This document shows, one piece after another, positions 20,373 through 31,965 of a DNA stretch of 64,000 bases (the first letter of the stretch is position 1; each line of letters starts with the position of its first letter). The stretch comes from Daphnia pulex (taxonomy: Eukaryota; Arthropoda; Branchiopoda; Diplostraca; Daphniidae): positions 124,001 to 188,000 of the forward strand of contig NC_060017.1 of NCBI RefSeq assembly GCF_021134715.1, written 5' to 3'. A program made the translations under genes and the position numbers. The notes under the pieces are model-generated. The model did not search any database and was not told the origin of the DNA. It saw only the letters and a program-made list of their open reading frames with translations.

Positions 20373-21043
20373 TTTCAGGGAAATTTATGAAAGAATTTGT
20401 GAATACAAATCGCTTACAGTCAAATGCTTACATGGTCGGGGGCGTCAAAGATTTGATTTGCTTAACCACGATATTGTATTAACAACATACCAGGTAATAA
20501 TGTTGTAATGTGAGTTTATTTCTTTTCGGATTATTTTTTTTAAGAAGAAGCTACTAGGGCTAGACAGCCTAGACTATCCAACTTGTTTCAGGCAAAATTT
20601 TCTCGCATTATCATAGATGATGCAAAGAAGATCATGGATCCTAACTTGAAGATTTCAGAAGATTTCTGCATGCTTCGTGGTGACCAGCGTTGGACAATTA
20701 CTGCCACACAAGTTCCGGATTCATATTTGTTTTCTTACTTCCGTTTTATGCAATCTGCCCCTTTGAACGACGTGGCGATACTTCTATTTCAAATTTTAAA
20801 TGCATTTTACCCACAGATTTGATCATTAGTTCAATTTTTTCAGATGTGGAATTATTGGGTAGACGACGCGGATGGGGATAGACTTTGGACGGCTCTTCAC
20901 GAAAATCTTGTAATACGTTGGGGTCCAATTCGTACCGACCATTTAGATCCACTTGGTCGTCCTCCTCGGAGTTCCAACAAGGATGACTGTCAAGTCGAAT
21001 ATTTTGATTTTCATATAGAGGCACTTGTAAATGAATTAGTTTG
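20373..21043 (+). pseudogene. SNF2-family ATPase pseudogene, copy 3
   Basis: Plus-strand exons: 20379-20492 (acceptor TTTTTCAG; EIYERICEYKSLTVKCLHG, then RQRFDLLNHDIVLTTYQ and donor GTAATA); 20592-20810 (acceptor TTTCAG; AKFSRIIIDDAKKIMDPN, where motif II should read DE[AS]H, then MLRGDQRWTITATQ for the usual RWxLTGTP, then LFSYFRFMQSAPLNDV); 20843-21043 (acceptor TTTTTTCAG; MWNYWVDDADGDRLWTAL, VEYFDFHIEALVNELV, stop). It is better preserved than copy 1, and its splice sites are good, but motif II and the TGTP motif are changed and the C-terminal helicase lobe is absent. Confidence 0.7.
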
Positions 21044-22095
21044 ATCAACGCTGATAAACGAAATGGACACCATTCCTACAAATATTGCCGAGCCTCTTTT
21101 ATCCCATGAGAGATGGATTCTGAGGTTTTTTTTTTACCTCAGTTTAAATAATTTCTATGTTAATTTTATGTTTCGATTAACAAATGGCATTTCCTTCTTA
21201 AACTCAAAATTTCATTGGTGTTAGTCTAAAATTTCCCAAAACAGAGCTAGGTGCAATAGCACTACCAAAATTTAGAAGTAACACCAGTTATCACTTATTA
21301 CTACTATCAGGGCCATCATAGCTTGGCCCTGCAGTGATCCCGATATAGTATACGATATCTACTATCTTAAAAAATTTGAGGAGTATTAATAAAAGAAAAT
21401 TGCATCATTGACTTGAAATCTAATTCCCCCTAGCTGATTTTAAGCGTTTTATGTTATCTTCTTGAATTTCAACAAAAAACAGCAGGTTCCGGTGTGACGG
21501 CAGGTCCTCCTTGTTGTTTGTGTATTTTTGCGTGGGTGTTTGTGTGAAGTCTGCCTCACGATTGAACAAAAAAGTAAAATTATGCGGAGGGATGGGAGAT
21601 TTTGAAGACACAGTTGCTGATTATGTTTCCAATGATGATGGCTGTCCCTCTGATATTGCATGGCTTGATTTTGCTTGGGATATGCTGGATTGGCTAGAGA
21701 AATTTATCTTAGGTAATGTTTAAATTATTTGTGCTATTAATGATTTTCTAATTATTGTGTTTTTTTCGTTTTTTTCAGGCAATCTTAAATAAGACCCTTC
21801 AGAAGCTTTTTAAGAGAATCTTTACCAATTTTATGCAGGAAATTGATCAAAATTACGATGGAAAAGTTAGGGGAAGGTCGCAAGCTCATTCGTTCAGACA
21901 CTGAATGTTAAACACCTCGATTACTTCTTTCGTTTTCGTTCTTAACTGAAAAACTGATCCATGTTCTCTCTTCCCCTTCCATGCTTCCCTCCTTTCGTCG
22001 TCTGCCTCTTGGCCGTTGCCAGATTTTACCCTTTATTTTTACCTTTGACGCCGGTGCGCCACAGTCCCGGCCAGCGCCAGCGATGGCACGGTTGT
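21044..22095. other. No gene supported
   Basis: Includes a plus-strand frame at 21511-21723 followed by GTAATG, then TTTCAG at 21779; this could be two exons, but the peptide (DFEDTVADYVSNDDGCP) is unknown to me. Confidence 0.3.
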
Positions 22096-22310
22096 CATAA
22101 GCTTGGTCTGCGGATGGTCTGATTCATGGTTAAATTAGGTGTGTCGACAACCGGGCCCAGGAAGGCGGTTCTTGCTTTAGCCATCAAAGAAATTCGATCG
22201 AATAAGGCAAACACTTGCGAAAGCTGTTGACGAATCGGATACACACCACCCTCTGGCCAGTTTACGCGATATTCTTCCAGACCTGGACGTATTTTTTTAT
22301 CATGTAAGAA
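22096..22310 (-). CDS. Unrecognised open exon
   Basis: A minus-strand frame of about 70 residues with amino acid use like real coding sequence: WSRFLHDKKIRPGLEEYRV, then NWPEGGVYPIRQQLSQVFAL, then SLMAKARTAFLGPVVDTPN, to a stop at 22096. There is no start codon and I could not find its neighbours with confidence. RPGL followed by W is seen near the stem of dynein heavy chains, but this is too little to name it. Confidence 0.35.
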
Positions 22311-23139
22311 TCGAGACCAGATGAGGGTTCACCACAAAACAGCACTAAGGGATAAAAGGCAGCAGCAGTGAAACTGTCAAAACGGAGGCCGTCAAAATGG
22401 TCCACTCGCAAACAAATTTTGTCGCAATGGACTCACTCGTCAGTGAATTAAGAATTCTTATTCATCTCGCATTCAAATGTAGCAACCTTGGGGCTGGCAG
22501 CGTGCAGTAAAAGATTAGCAAAGGCAAACCATCAAAATATATTCCATGTCCAACAAGAAATGAATTTCCTTTACAGGTCGGCTTTTGATAATTTTCGAGT
22601 GTAGCCTATACTATCGATATGGTAACCAACAAACGTATCTGTCAAAACATCGAAACAGCTTCATTAGTCTGCTGGACAATAGCAGATGGTGTGTCGCGGA
22701 TCTATGAGAAAAAGGGGTCAGTAATCAAGCGAGACTCAGGACCGAATGTTTATGTTAGGTTTTGAAAAGTTGTCAACGTGAATTCTGCAAAACCAAAACG
22801 TTTGGCCAGTCATTTTTAACATCTTTAGCGTGGCAGAAGCCACATGGTATTGACAACTTTTCAAAATTTAACGAAATAAAAATTTAAAAAAAGTTTCAAT
22901 GTTATTAAATTAGTACACCACCAGTTTTTTTAAAAGACATAAAACCTAACCTGCACTTTCTGTGAGCGACATATGGACCTGCATTTTACCCACCAACCGC
23001 ACGCCGCACCCTGCACTCCAGACTCCGCACTTTACCCCCCGTCCAACCTGCACCTGCACCCTGCACTTTACCGACACCCCATGTTAAACCGTCATTCTGT
23101 CTAATAATTTCAACAATACTAAAGTTAAATTCAACACAG
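22311..23139. other. Spacer; C-rich low-complexity run near 22980-23085
   Basis: CCTGCACCCTGCACTT-type imperfect repeats occur before WASH1. No first WASH1 exon was found here, although TTCAACACAG at 23130-23139 could serve as an acceptor. Confidence 0.4.
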
Positions 23140-25337
23140 ATGGCGTCCGCAGATAATTTGGAGTTTCTGGATCGGATATCTGGTGATATTTTTTCCGAAG
23201 TTGCACAACGAATCCAGGAAAGCCGAACGGAAATCAGCAACATTCACAAGAGAGTTGAAGTTGCACAGTCCAAGCTTGATGGACTCAAGGGCAGCCGCAA
23301 GGTCACCAAGATATTTTCAAGTTCAATTCAAGTTGATGCAGAATCTATTGTGGATGGAGACATGGTTTTCTATCCCACACATCAACAAAATGGAGCAAGA
23401 CGTAAAACACCTGCTCTTCCGAGTTCTGTGTCAAAACTGGGTCTTTTGATTTTCGACACCTGTGATTTTCGAACCCCCCAGAGACAGTCAAATTCAGATA
23501 AATCTTCTAAATCAACTCTGCGTCGTAAACACGATTCCGAAATCTCTACCGACACTTCAATCGGAGAAGCCGATACTTTGCCGTATCAAGATCATTCTGA
23601 TTGTCCTTGGTCCATCAGTAGTCAAAGAGATCAACTAGAACGAAGCAATCCTCTCAATTTTTCCTACATGCCCGGTAAATTTTAAACGTTACATTAACTG
23701 AATTTTTTAGAAAATTATCTTTAATACCTTTACAGGACTGGGAGACATTCCGGAATTGGATCTTCCTTTGGCCCTTCCAGACTTGCCAGGTGTTGCGGAT
23801 AATTTGGCCTACAACGAAGACATTGGCCCAGTTGGTTCAGAATCTATTGTGGATGGAGACATGGTTTTCTATCCCACACATCAACAAAATGGAGCAAGAC
23901 GTAAAACACCTGCTCTTCCGAGTTCTGTGTCAAAACTGGGTCTTTTGATTTTCGACACCTTTGATTTTCGAACCCCCCAGAGACAGTCAAATTCAGATAA
24001 ATCTTCTAAATCAACTCTGCGTCGTAAACACGATTCCGAAATCTCTACCGACACTTCAATCGGAGAAGCCGATACTTTGCCGTATCAAGATCATTCTGAT
24101 TGTCCTTGGTCCATCAGTAGTCAAAGAGATCAACTAGAACGAAGCAATCCTCTCAATTTTTCCTACATGCCCGGTAAATTTTAAACGTTACATTAACTGA
24201 ATTTTTTAGAAAATTATCTTTAATACCTTTACAGGACTGGGAGACATTCCGGAATTGGATCTTCCTTTGGCCCTTCCAGACTTGCCAGGTGTTGCGGATA
24301 ATTTGGCCTACAACGAAGACGTTGGCCCAGTTGGTTCAGAATCTATTGTGGATGGAGACATGGTTTTCTATCCCACACATCAACAAAATGGAGCAAGACG
24401 TAAAACACCTGCTCTTCCGAGTTCTGTGTCAAAACTGGGTCTTTTGATTTTCGACACCTGTGATTTTCGAACCCCCCAGAGACAGTCAAATTCAGATAAA
24501 ACTTCTAAATCAACTCTGCGTCGTAAACACGATTCCGAAATCTCTACCGACACTTCAATCGGAGAAGCCGATACTTTGCCGTATCAAGATCATTCTGATT
24601 GTCCTTGGTCCATCAGTAGTCAAAGAAATCAACTAGAACGAAGCAATCCTATCAATTTTTCCTACATGCCCGGTAAATTTTAAACGTTACATTAACTGAA
24701 CTTTTTAGAAAATTATCTTTAATACCTTTACAGGACTGGGAGACATTCCGAAATTGGATCTTCCTTTGGCCCTTCCAGACTTGCCAGGTGTTGCGGATGA
24801 TTTGGCCTACAACGAAGACGTTGGCCCAGCGATCGCACCTTCACTGATAGCGGCCCTTCCCGATTTATCTCAACTAACTGAAAACATCAAAACTGTTAAA
24901 CATTTCCCTGTTCCACCACCACCTCCGCCGTTCATTCCTGATCCAGCTCCGAGCACCAAGCCCAGCGCTGCGTCTCTGGATCGTTCTAACCTTTTTTCGG
25001 ACATTCGGGAAAGGGGTGGATTGAATAAACTAAAATCCTCTGCTGGTCTTAAATCTTCGGCTTCAACATCTCATCAAGCTCCGGCGGGCGACTTGAGGGC
25101 CGATCTCTTTAACCAGCTTTCCATGGGGCGAAAGGTCAGTTATCTTTTTCGAGTGTTTCGTTATTTGAAAAGGAGAATGAGTATTAAACTTTACCCGATT
25201 TGGTTGAACAGCGACTTTCTAGTGAGAATCAAGAGGTGGTTTGGTGGATGAGAGGAATTTCCGTCATGATTTCACCTCCTCCTCATTCAGCAGGCGCCAA
25301 CGTCTCCAGTTCAGATGAAGATGAAGATTGGAAATGA
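23140..25337 (+). CDS. WASHC1: WASH complex subunit 1 with internal tandem triplication
   Basis: WASH1 activates Arp2/3 on endosomes. Exons 23140-23674, 23736-24173, 24235-24672, 24734-25134 and probably 25236-25337 join with consistent phases to 637 aa. The N-terminal WAHD1 part is visible ([31 protein letters not shown]); the usual extreme N terminus with IQPDLRREE is missing, so a first exon may lie upstream or be lost (AG precedes the ATG). Then comes a 146-residue module ([14 protein letters not shown] to the conserved [16 protein letters not shown]) present three times. After the last copy are [12 protein letters not shown], a polyproline run, the WH2 segment [26 protein letters not shown] and the acidic end [10 protein letters not shown], which bind actin and Arp2/3. 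The last acceptor is the least certain. A single-module protein would be about 345 aa. Confidence 0.85.
23339..24829 (+). repeat. Three tandem 499 bp units inside WASH1
   Basis: Units 23339-23837, 23838-24336 and 24337-24829. Each holds the end of one exon, a 61 bp intron and the start of the next exon. Junctions read [11 protein letters not shown]. Units differ at only a handful of bases (for example TGT/TTT at the DTCDF position), so the event is recent. 499 minus 61 is 438, divisible by 3, so each added unit keeps the frame. Confidence 0.95.
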
Positions 25338-25479
25338 TATATATTTTTTTGTCGATTGAAATTACAAAGAAATACAATCGCGAGCCTCAGAAACAACACA
25401 CAAGAACGAATAAATAAATATAGAAAATCGCAAATTTTCAAGCTCAAATTTTCTTTCTGTCGTTTTTTTCGTCGTCGTT

Positions 25480-25827
25480 CTAAGATTGTGCTTCCGTCAA
25501 TTGAATTGTCTCAAATGGACTGCCAGATTCGCTCTAGAACATGAAAACAAATTCAGTTATTTGATTAAAGAAGGTAAAGATTGAAACTTACTTTGTAAGC
25601 GGTCATCGAACGTATTTTGTTGACTAGACCAAAGCTTTTCATAGGAACAGTCACCAATACTTCGCCCTCCTCATCTTCGTCGTCATCCAGAGCGCAGCTC
25701 TCGGCTGTCGCCAATTCCGTTTCACATTCGTTACTGCCATTGTCTTTGAGACTGGAGGTCGTATCGTTGCCACCGCTACTGTTGCTCGGTGTAGAGGAGC
25801 GCCACTTCCTCCGTGAAACTAAATCCC
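25480..25827 (-). CDS. 3' exons of an unrecognised acidic protein
   Basis: Two joined minus-strand exons: 25827-25592 (acceptor ACTTTAG, donor GTAAGT) and 25533-25480 (acceptor TTCTAG, stop TAG). They encode GDLVSRRKWRSSTPSN, a Ser/Thr-rich linker, an acidic run DDDEDEEGEVLVTVPMKSFG, LVNKIRSMTAYK and the end FETIQLTEAQS. Phases agree. Upstream exons are not visible up to the next gene's stop at 26018, so this gene may start far upstream or be truncated. It lies tail-to-tail with WASH1, with only about 140 bp between stops. No family is recognised. Confidence 0.55.
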
Positions 25828-26017
25828 CTAAAGTGATAAAAAAGTGCAAAACAAATAAGTGCATGAAAGAACGAAATTTAACCTAACAAAATCATTTTCT
25901 TAGATAAACCCCAAAAATGTATTAAAAAAACAGCAATTTCATTCAACTTCATGATCAACCACTAAAAACATTTCGTAATCACATCGCATCGCATCGCATA
26001 AGGAAGGGAAAAAAAAC

Positions 26018-26857
26018 TTAATTCCAACGGGGTTTTGCGCACTTGGGTGGAGCATATCTTGGTCCATGCATGGCACGAGCAGTGGGCTGAGGATGGGCAA
26101 CTGTTGTTGCGGTCAAAAGATTCACTCCGACAGTGGAAGGACGAACAGAAGGAGGAGGAGCAGTTAGACGAATCCTTGAACCAGTTATGGACGACCGAGG
26201 TCGAACCGAAGGCTGTGCAGCTTGAAAGATTGCAACATGTCTAACTACATCCACAACACGTGCATTAGCTGGATCAGGAGACACTAACGACAAATAAGGG
26301 CGTGGAATCACAAGGGGAATGACCAAGTAAACTAAAAACTATACCTGATCGTCCACGTCCAAGCGTAACGTGTGGAACACGAATATAATCATCCATGTCA
26401 ACCACAATATTTGCAATATTTTGGATGTCTTGTCCTTGGTGAAGGAGTTGAGTTGCTTCGTTCTCAAGGCCGATGGCGGCACGACTCTAAAACTTTGTAT
26501 GCTAAAGCTCTTAACTATACGTATAGTATCTATAAATATACCTGAATTCCTGCAAATTCTCTTTCTCTGGTATTCAATCGTTGCTCACGCACAGCCAGAT
26601 CTTCTTGAATCTGTCGAAGTCTCATTTCTTCCTCTTGAACTGTCCGACGTGCTGCCGCCAAGTTTTTTTCAAGCAATTGTTGGGATCGCCCAATGTGTTC
26701 CCGCTGCGTGTTGAGCTGTTTAAAAAAAATCGATTGCTTCTTCGTGTAGCATCTGGGAAAACACAAAAGATTAACAAATATTTATACAATATTTTAACCC
26801 AAATTATTTTAATACTTACTTGTACAATGTTTTTTTCCGGTATGAAATGCTGCCCAT
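26018..26857 (-). CDS. Coiled-coil protein of 234 residues, not recognised
   Basis: Four minus-strand exons, 26857-26820, 26752-26542, 26486-26345 and 26331-26018, all with GT-AG borders and closing phases, give 234 aa from ATG (MGSISYRKKTLYK) to TAA. Residues about 20-85 form a strong coiled coil (QLLEKNLAAARRTVQEEEMR, RLRQIQEDLAVREQRL). The middle part (DIQNIANIVVDMDDYIRV) leads to a Pro/Arg-rich basic tail (PPKCAKPRWN). No signal peptide or membrane segment is seen. It sits between the Spire exons and the acidic gene on the same strand. Complete phase agreement argues for a real gene; its function is unknown. Confidence 0.65.
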
Positions 26858-27696
26858 CTAATTCAAATAGGATAGGTTAACTGAGTATGTGTAAAAAGTA
26901 TTATACGGCTATTAAGAAGTTTTTGTATGGTATAACATTGCAAAAGATTTACACCAACACGATAATGCTAGGGAGATCATTTTAAAACCTAAAATTGAAT
27001 GCAAGTGTATCTTGATACAACTCATTAATGATATTTGTTAAAATAAGCGGGGGACCCAAATAAGCGTATTTGAATTATCTCTTTCGATGACAAAATCAGC
27101 AAGACGAAGGGTTGATTGCAAATGGATAAAAGCAAACATTTCAAAATTATAAATATGGTACCTTTGTTCATGATTTCTTGCTGTATTGAGATGAAGCCTT
27201 TCGTTTAACCCCACAAAATCATCAGTTAATTGCCTTTCAATATGCAATAAAAAAAGTGTATGGCTAATCAGTACGACAAGCAGACTACAAGCGAAATATT
27301 GTCAGGGCTGCCTCTTTTCATTACCATGTTGCCAAGTATGTCTTTACGTTACAAGATGGCATGAGAATCTTAATTTAGTCCTGTCAGCTAGCTATTCCCC
27401 CATCAGCTTCTGCATTCTGTATTTTTATTTATTATTTATTATTTCATGATCATGATCCATTTCACCACCAGCTAGCTACCCACCTCTTCGTTTATTTATT
27501 TGTTTTCGTTCGCTTGATGCTGCTGTTATTGCCATGCCCTGCGGAGAAATTTCTAAAAAAACTATTGCCCTTCTTTCTTACTTTTCTAACATTTTTTTTC
27601 CTTTTCTTTTACACCCCTCTCGTAATTTCGCGCCTTAACAAATAAAATAAAATCGATCGTTCGATCTCTCTTATTTTTTTTTTTTTTTTGACTCAC
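26858..27696. other. Spacer or intron sequence
   Basis: AT-rich, with a pyrimidine-rich part at 27480-27690 just before the Spire exon donor. No further Spire exon (other WH2 units, Spire box, FYVE-like finger) was found here. Confidence 0.4.
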
Positions 27697-30638
27697 CTGT
27701 TCGGTTGACCAGGAGGCATAGAGTGGGCCTCAATTCCTTGGAATCGTGCTGCCGGATCGACTCCATGGGCAACTCGACCGGCGTAGAAACACGACGAGCC
27801 AGCGGCCCCAGCTTCCTCTCCGACGCCGACTTCAACTTTACCCCGTTACGCAGCTGACGGATCACCTGCACCCACAATTTTGCCTGTCGTCCCAATGACA
27901 AAGAAAAAGATTAGAACTCGGAGGCAAAAGAAACAAAACGGCCGCCCACCTCCATCACTTTCAAAAAGTCTAAACTGGCCTCGTGTGTCGTGTGCGACGG
28001 TCTACGTGTCGGCCGTGATGTGTCTATTTGCGGCCAGTGACGTGACCGTTTTCCATCCTCTCGCGTTTTGTTATTCTCAATCATGACATCACCCAACACA
28101 CCGACGTTTTATTTTTTCCCAAAAAAGTAAAGTTCTTTTTTTCTCTCTTTTTCTTCTTCTCTTTGTTCGGATATACGATCGAATAAACGAGCACGTTCAT
28201 GACCGGCCATTTCCACCACCTACTCGAATTTCCCAACTTTTGGACCTGCCACGGCCGCTGGACTGTGGTCCGTCTGACTTCAGAAACGAACCTGTGTTGC
28301 CGCCGTTTGAGTCTTTTCCATTCAAAATGAACCCCACGCCGGAGATGAATCATGCGGGCGCTCGGCTCGCGCCTCATTCAAATTTCTTCATCTCGGGGAA
28401 AATAAAAAGTGCGTCATGTTCTCTCTCCCCCCATTCCAGCACCGTCGCTTTTTAGGAATCTTTTTTTTGCCGCGCTTCTGGTGATGGATGATGCGAGATG
28501 TCTTTTATTCTCTCCATCTTTTTTGATTATTTCTACGTGTGTGTGTGTGGCTCTCGTTTGGATAAAGGGGCGATAAAGAAAAGAAGGAAATCAAGAACAA
28601 AAGGCTGTGAGACTCTACGATGGCATCGGTTGGAAGATGCCCAGTGCACCTAGCCAGATGCGCGCCTTTCGACTTGTTCTAGCAGCGACTGGGGCTGCAA
28701 GCAACAAGATGGACGGCAGGGTGTTTTGTACGGCACCTGAGGACGACATTCCTCCACTTCTCGCTTATTTTTCTTTCTTCCAGGCTGTTGCCAACATCAG
28801 ACCTCCCACCCTTCCCTATTGAATATCCATTTCAATAACCATAAAAGAAGATGGCCATAAAACACCCGAAGAAAAAGCGGCCCAAAGTGAGAACAAGTTT
28901 ACGGCTTCGACTTCCAATATAGTCCACAAGGCGATTTCCCGTTTAATCTCCAATCTCCTCCAAGGAACCGACGATCGTAATTACTTTAACGGGGTAGGGG
29001 GGAGGCAACTCGACATTTTCATTGCTGGAAACGGACCTTCTATTTTTATTATTTTGTCGCTCAATTGAGAGAGAAAGAGACAGCCGCAACGACGAAACAA
29101 CAAAGAGAGAGAGAGAGGGGGCCAAAGACTCGGCCAAAGAGTCATCACGGAACAACAACAACCCAAAAAAGAATTTAAAAAAAGCACACAGAGAGTTTGT
29201 GATTTAATTTTTTGTTCGTTGGTTGGCTCATTCGTTCGAATGCGATCTCGACCCCCGCGTGACCCAACCAACTCCACCCTTTTCCGGCCATTCCGATTTT
29301 CTATTCAAAATCCCCCCCGCCGTCTCTCTCTCTCCCCTCTCTTTCTGTCTGCCTCGCGACTGTTTGATCCTACCGAGGGAAACTCGTTTTTTTTTTCTAT
29401 TCTATTCCCGGTTTATTTTCGGAAATTAACTCTGTGACATCATCAAAAACTGACACACAAGAGGACAAATAGACACAGAGGAACGGGGTTCAATGTCCCC
29501 TGGCAACGACGAGTTCCTTTTTCTCACAACACAAACATATGGGACAACGACTGGAACAACAACAACAACTACTGGCAATGATAATCATAATCATTATTAT
29601 CCTTACGATCCCCCCCCCCCTTTTTTTTTCTTCTCTGTAGAAACGTATACTGCGACTGCCACTATTTTATCTTCCTGCCCATAAGTTCCACCCACCCACC
29701 TACCCCCGGTCGCCTATAAGAGAAATCTCGGGCCCAAATCGACGACAAAGATTTCCCCTCGATTGTGACTTGTGCACACCAGCTACACATTGTACGCAGG
29801 AGAGACACACCAAGGGTACACACGTTGGTTGCGGGTTAAATGTCAACCGAATATTTTTTTTCTTATTTCTCCCCCCGTCACCTTTTTATTCGATTATTTC
29901 CCTTGAAAAAAAAGGAAAAAGAAGAAAAAAGGAAAAACTGTTTCAAAAGACTTGCACTGCAACATCGGCGAGGGTAAACCTCTGGTGCTCCGCGTGCCTT
30001 TTGGCGCTGCCAAAAGGTTAACCGCATCCACACGCTCCCGCGGCGCGCGTGAGACGCTGGCAACCTTTTATTACTTTCCATCCCTCTCTCTCTCCCCCAA
30101 TCATGTTTCTCCGTCTCTCCTTTCTTCTCCTCATTTTCCCATTTTTATTTTATTTTCTTGTTTTGTTTTGTTTGTCGGGTCTTCGATTTAAACATGTTTG
30201 TTCTGATGTACACATTCTCCTCCTCCCCCTTTTGCATCTGCGCCATCGTCGTCTTCGGCCACCAGTTTCTTAATCATCGCCAGAGTTACTTACCCAGTCG
30301 GCCAGATGGAGTTCCGTCAGCTCATGCGAATGGGTCTCGGATTTGTTGTTTCTCAGTTCCCGCCAATCCTCGGGTGCTGCCGTTCCAGAAGAGTAAAAGA
30401 AAAAAGAAGAAGATTGTAGGTCAAATAATCAAAGTGGGAGTGGAACATGAGGAGCCATGAATAAAACATGAAACGAGATAATGGGAGGAGGAGGAGGATG
30501 ATGATGGTGATGATACCTGATAAGACTTTGACGATATAGTCTGAATGCAAGAGCGTCTCGGCGACGAGTTTGCGGCAAATGGTTCCAAAAATGGAATCCG
30601 CCTGACGAAGCTGTGCTGCTGATTTGATTGCGACACCG
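27697..30638 (-). CDS. spir: Spire actin nucleator, three internal exons
   Basis: Minus-strand exons 30638-30517, 30376-30294 and 27883-27697 join in phase. They encode the end of the KIND domain (QLRQADSIFGTICRKLVAET), a linker (APEDWRELRNNK, then ELTELHLADW) and AKLWVQVIRQLRNGVKLK, which matches the Spire segment ADW-x-x-LWVxVMRDLRNGVKLK before the first WH2 motif. After this the usual LTPYExLMDDIR motif is only partly kept (TPVELPMESIRQ), so the first WH2 looks shortened. Spire has tandem WH2 motifs that line up actin monomers and works with formins. The first part of KIND and all later exons are missing here; the N-terminal KIND part found in this window is at 2282-2718, in the wrong order for one gene. 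The 2.4 kb intron is large for this genome. Confidence 0.65.
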
Positions 30639-31734
30639 CTGGGCAACATCACATGGAAAAAGAAAAAAAGACAACAAACAGACGAGCAAAAAAATAATGG
30701 TTAAAAGAAACTCAACAAAATCAAACAGACTTTTTATGTCAATCTACCGAGTCAGAATTTTCTCCGACAAGAATAGAAAAAGAAGAAACAAACATGAAAA
30801 GGTAGCCCAAATAAGTCGAGCGCAAGTCAAGTCGAATCTCCTCGGGTTGTGTAATTTTTGGGCTGCCTTTGATGCTGGACCACATCCGGATTAGAAAGAA
30901 AAAAAACAGCGGGCGGTTCTATAACCCACACTCGACAGACAGAGATGGACGAGGTCCACATCAAAAGCCAAGCTATAACGTGCGTCGACAAAGAATGCGC
31001 GAGCAGCTGCTGCTGCCACACGGCCGATCTTCTTCTTCTTCTAATGCGGCAATTTTTGGTTCTTCTTTCCTTTCCATTTTTCTATTTTTTGCCCTTAGAA
31101 AGTTGTAGAATGTAAATGACTCGGCCAGACAGCAGAGTCAGAAAGAGAAGAAGAGAGCAACGCACTTGAACCCCGAGAAACATTAACTGGCCCTGTGCTC
31201 CGTGCCATCTGGGCACCGAGGGATATAACTTTAACTAACTATCTGGTAAACTTGGCAAGGGCTTCTTCTTTCATCTTCTCTCTCTCTCTCTCTCCCGGAT
31301 GGACAATCACTATGGCGCTTTGTCTCTTTATCTACTTCACCAGACGATTAAGATTATGGGGGAGACCTGCTAATTCTTCTTTTCTTTCTTTTTTTTTTAA
31401 AAATGAGACGCACGTCGCACCTGTTACACTTTTGAACTTCACCTTCACGTCGCCCCCCTGGAGTTGCAGGCACACACTCACGCCGGAATTTTGGGCAGCC
31501 CATTTGAATTAAGCGAAACGGGAGATGAGGTGGGCAAAGATGACATCACCCACACACACGAGGATCTTGTTCCTTCTCCCCTCGGTTTGTTGTTGGTTCA
31601 TTTGAATTCTCTCGTGAGCCAAAGAAAAATGACGCCACCGCACGGATTCATTGACAAACCAAAAGGGAAAACGCGCAACGATTTTGCGCTGCCGAAAGAT
31701 GAAAAAGAAAAGTCGATTGTGGTGGTACGGTGAT
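30639..31734. other. No gene supported; pyrimidine- and purine-rich
   Basis: Likely upstream intron or 5' region of Spire. It contains (CT)n at 31278-31294 and GAA-rich runs. I looked here for the first half of the KIND domain and did not find it. Confidence 0.4.
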
Positions 31735-31965
31735 GGCTCTCCCGCGGTTAGTTGAAGAAAGTAACTACGTCTCTCATGCCCTAACGTCGTCTGGTAGTGA
31801 ATCTGAGTGGCGCCAAGAATCGACAGTAGATGGCGTTAAAGTTAACTTCAAGCCACATGCAAAATTCTGCCGTATGAGTCATTGGCTTAGCTGCCCAAAA
31901 CACGCCGCTGTCTTCGCCCTGGACCCATTTTTCGCAGTTATCGTTCACAAGATGGCCTCTTACGA

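Noticed and set aside
20583-21044. Functional SNF2 remodeller
   Set aside because: Motif II and the TGTP motif are changed and the second helicase lobe is absent.
22096-22310. Dynein heavy chain exon
   Set aside because: Only RPGL and a Trp agree; too short to claim.
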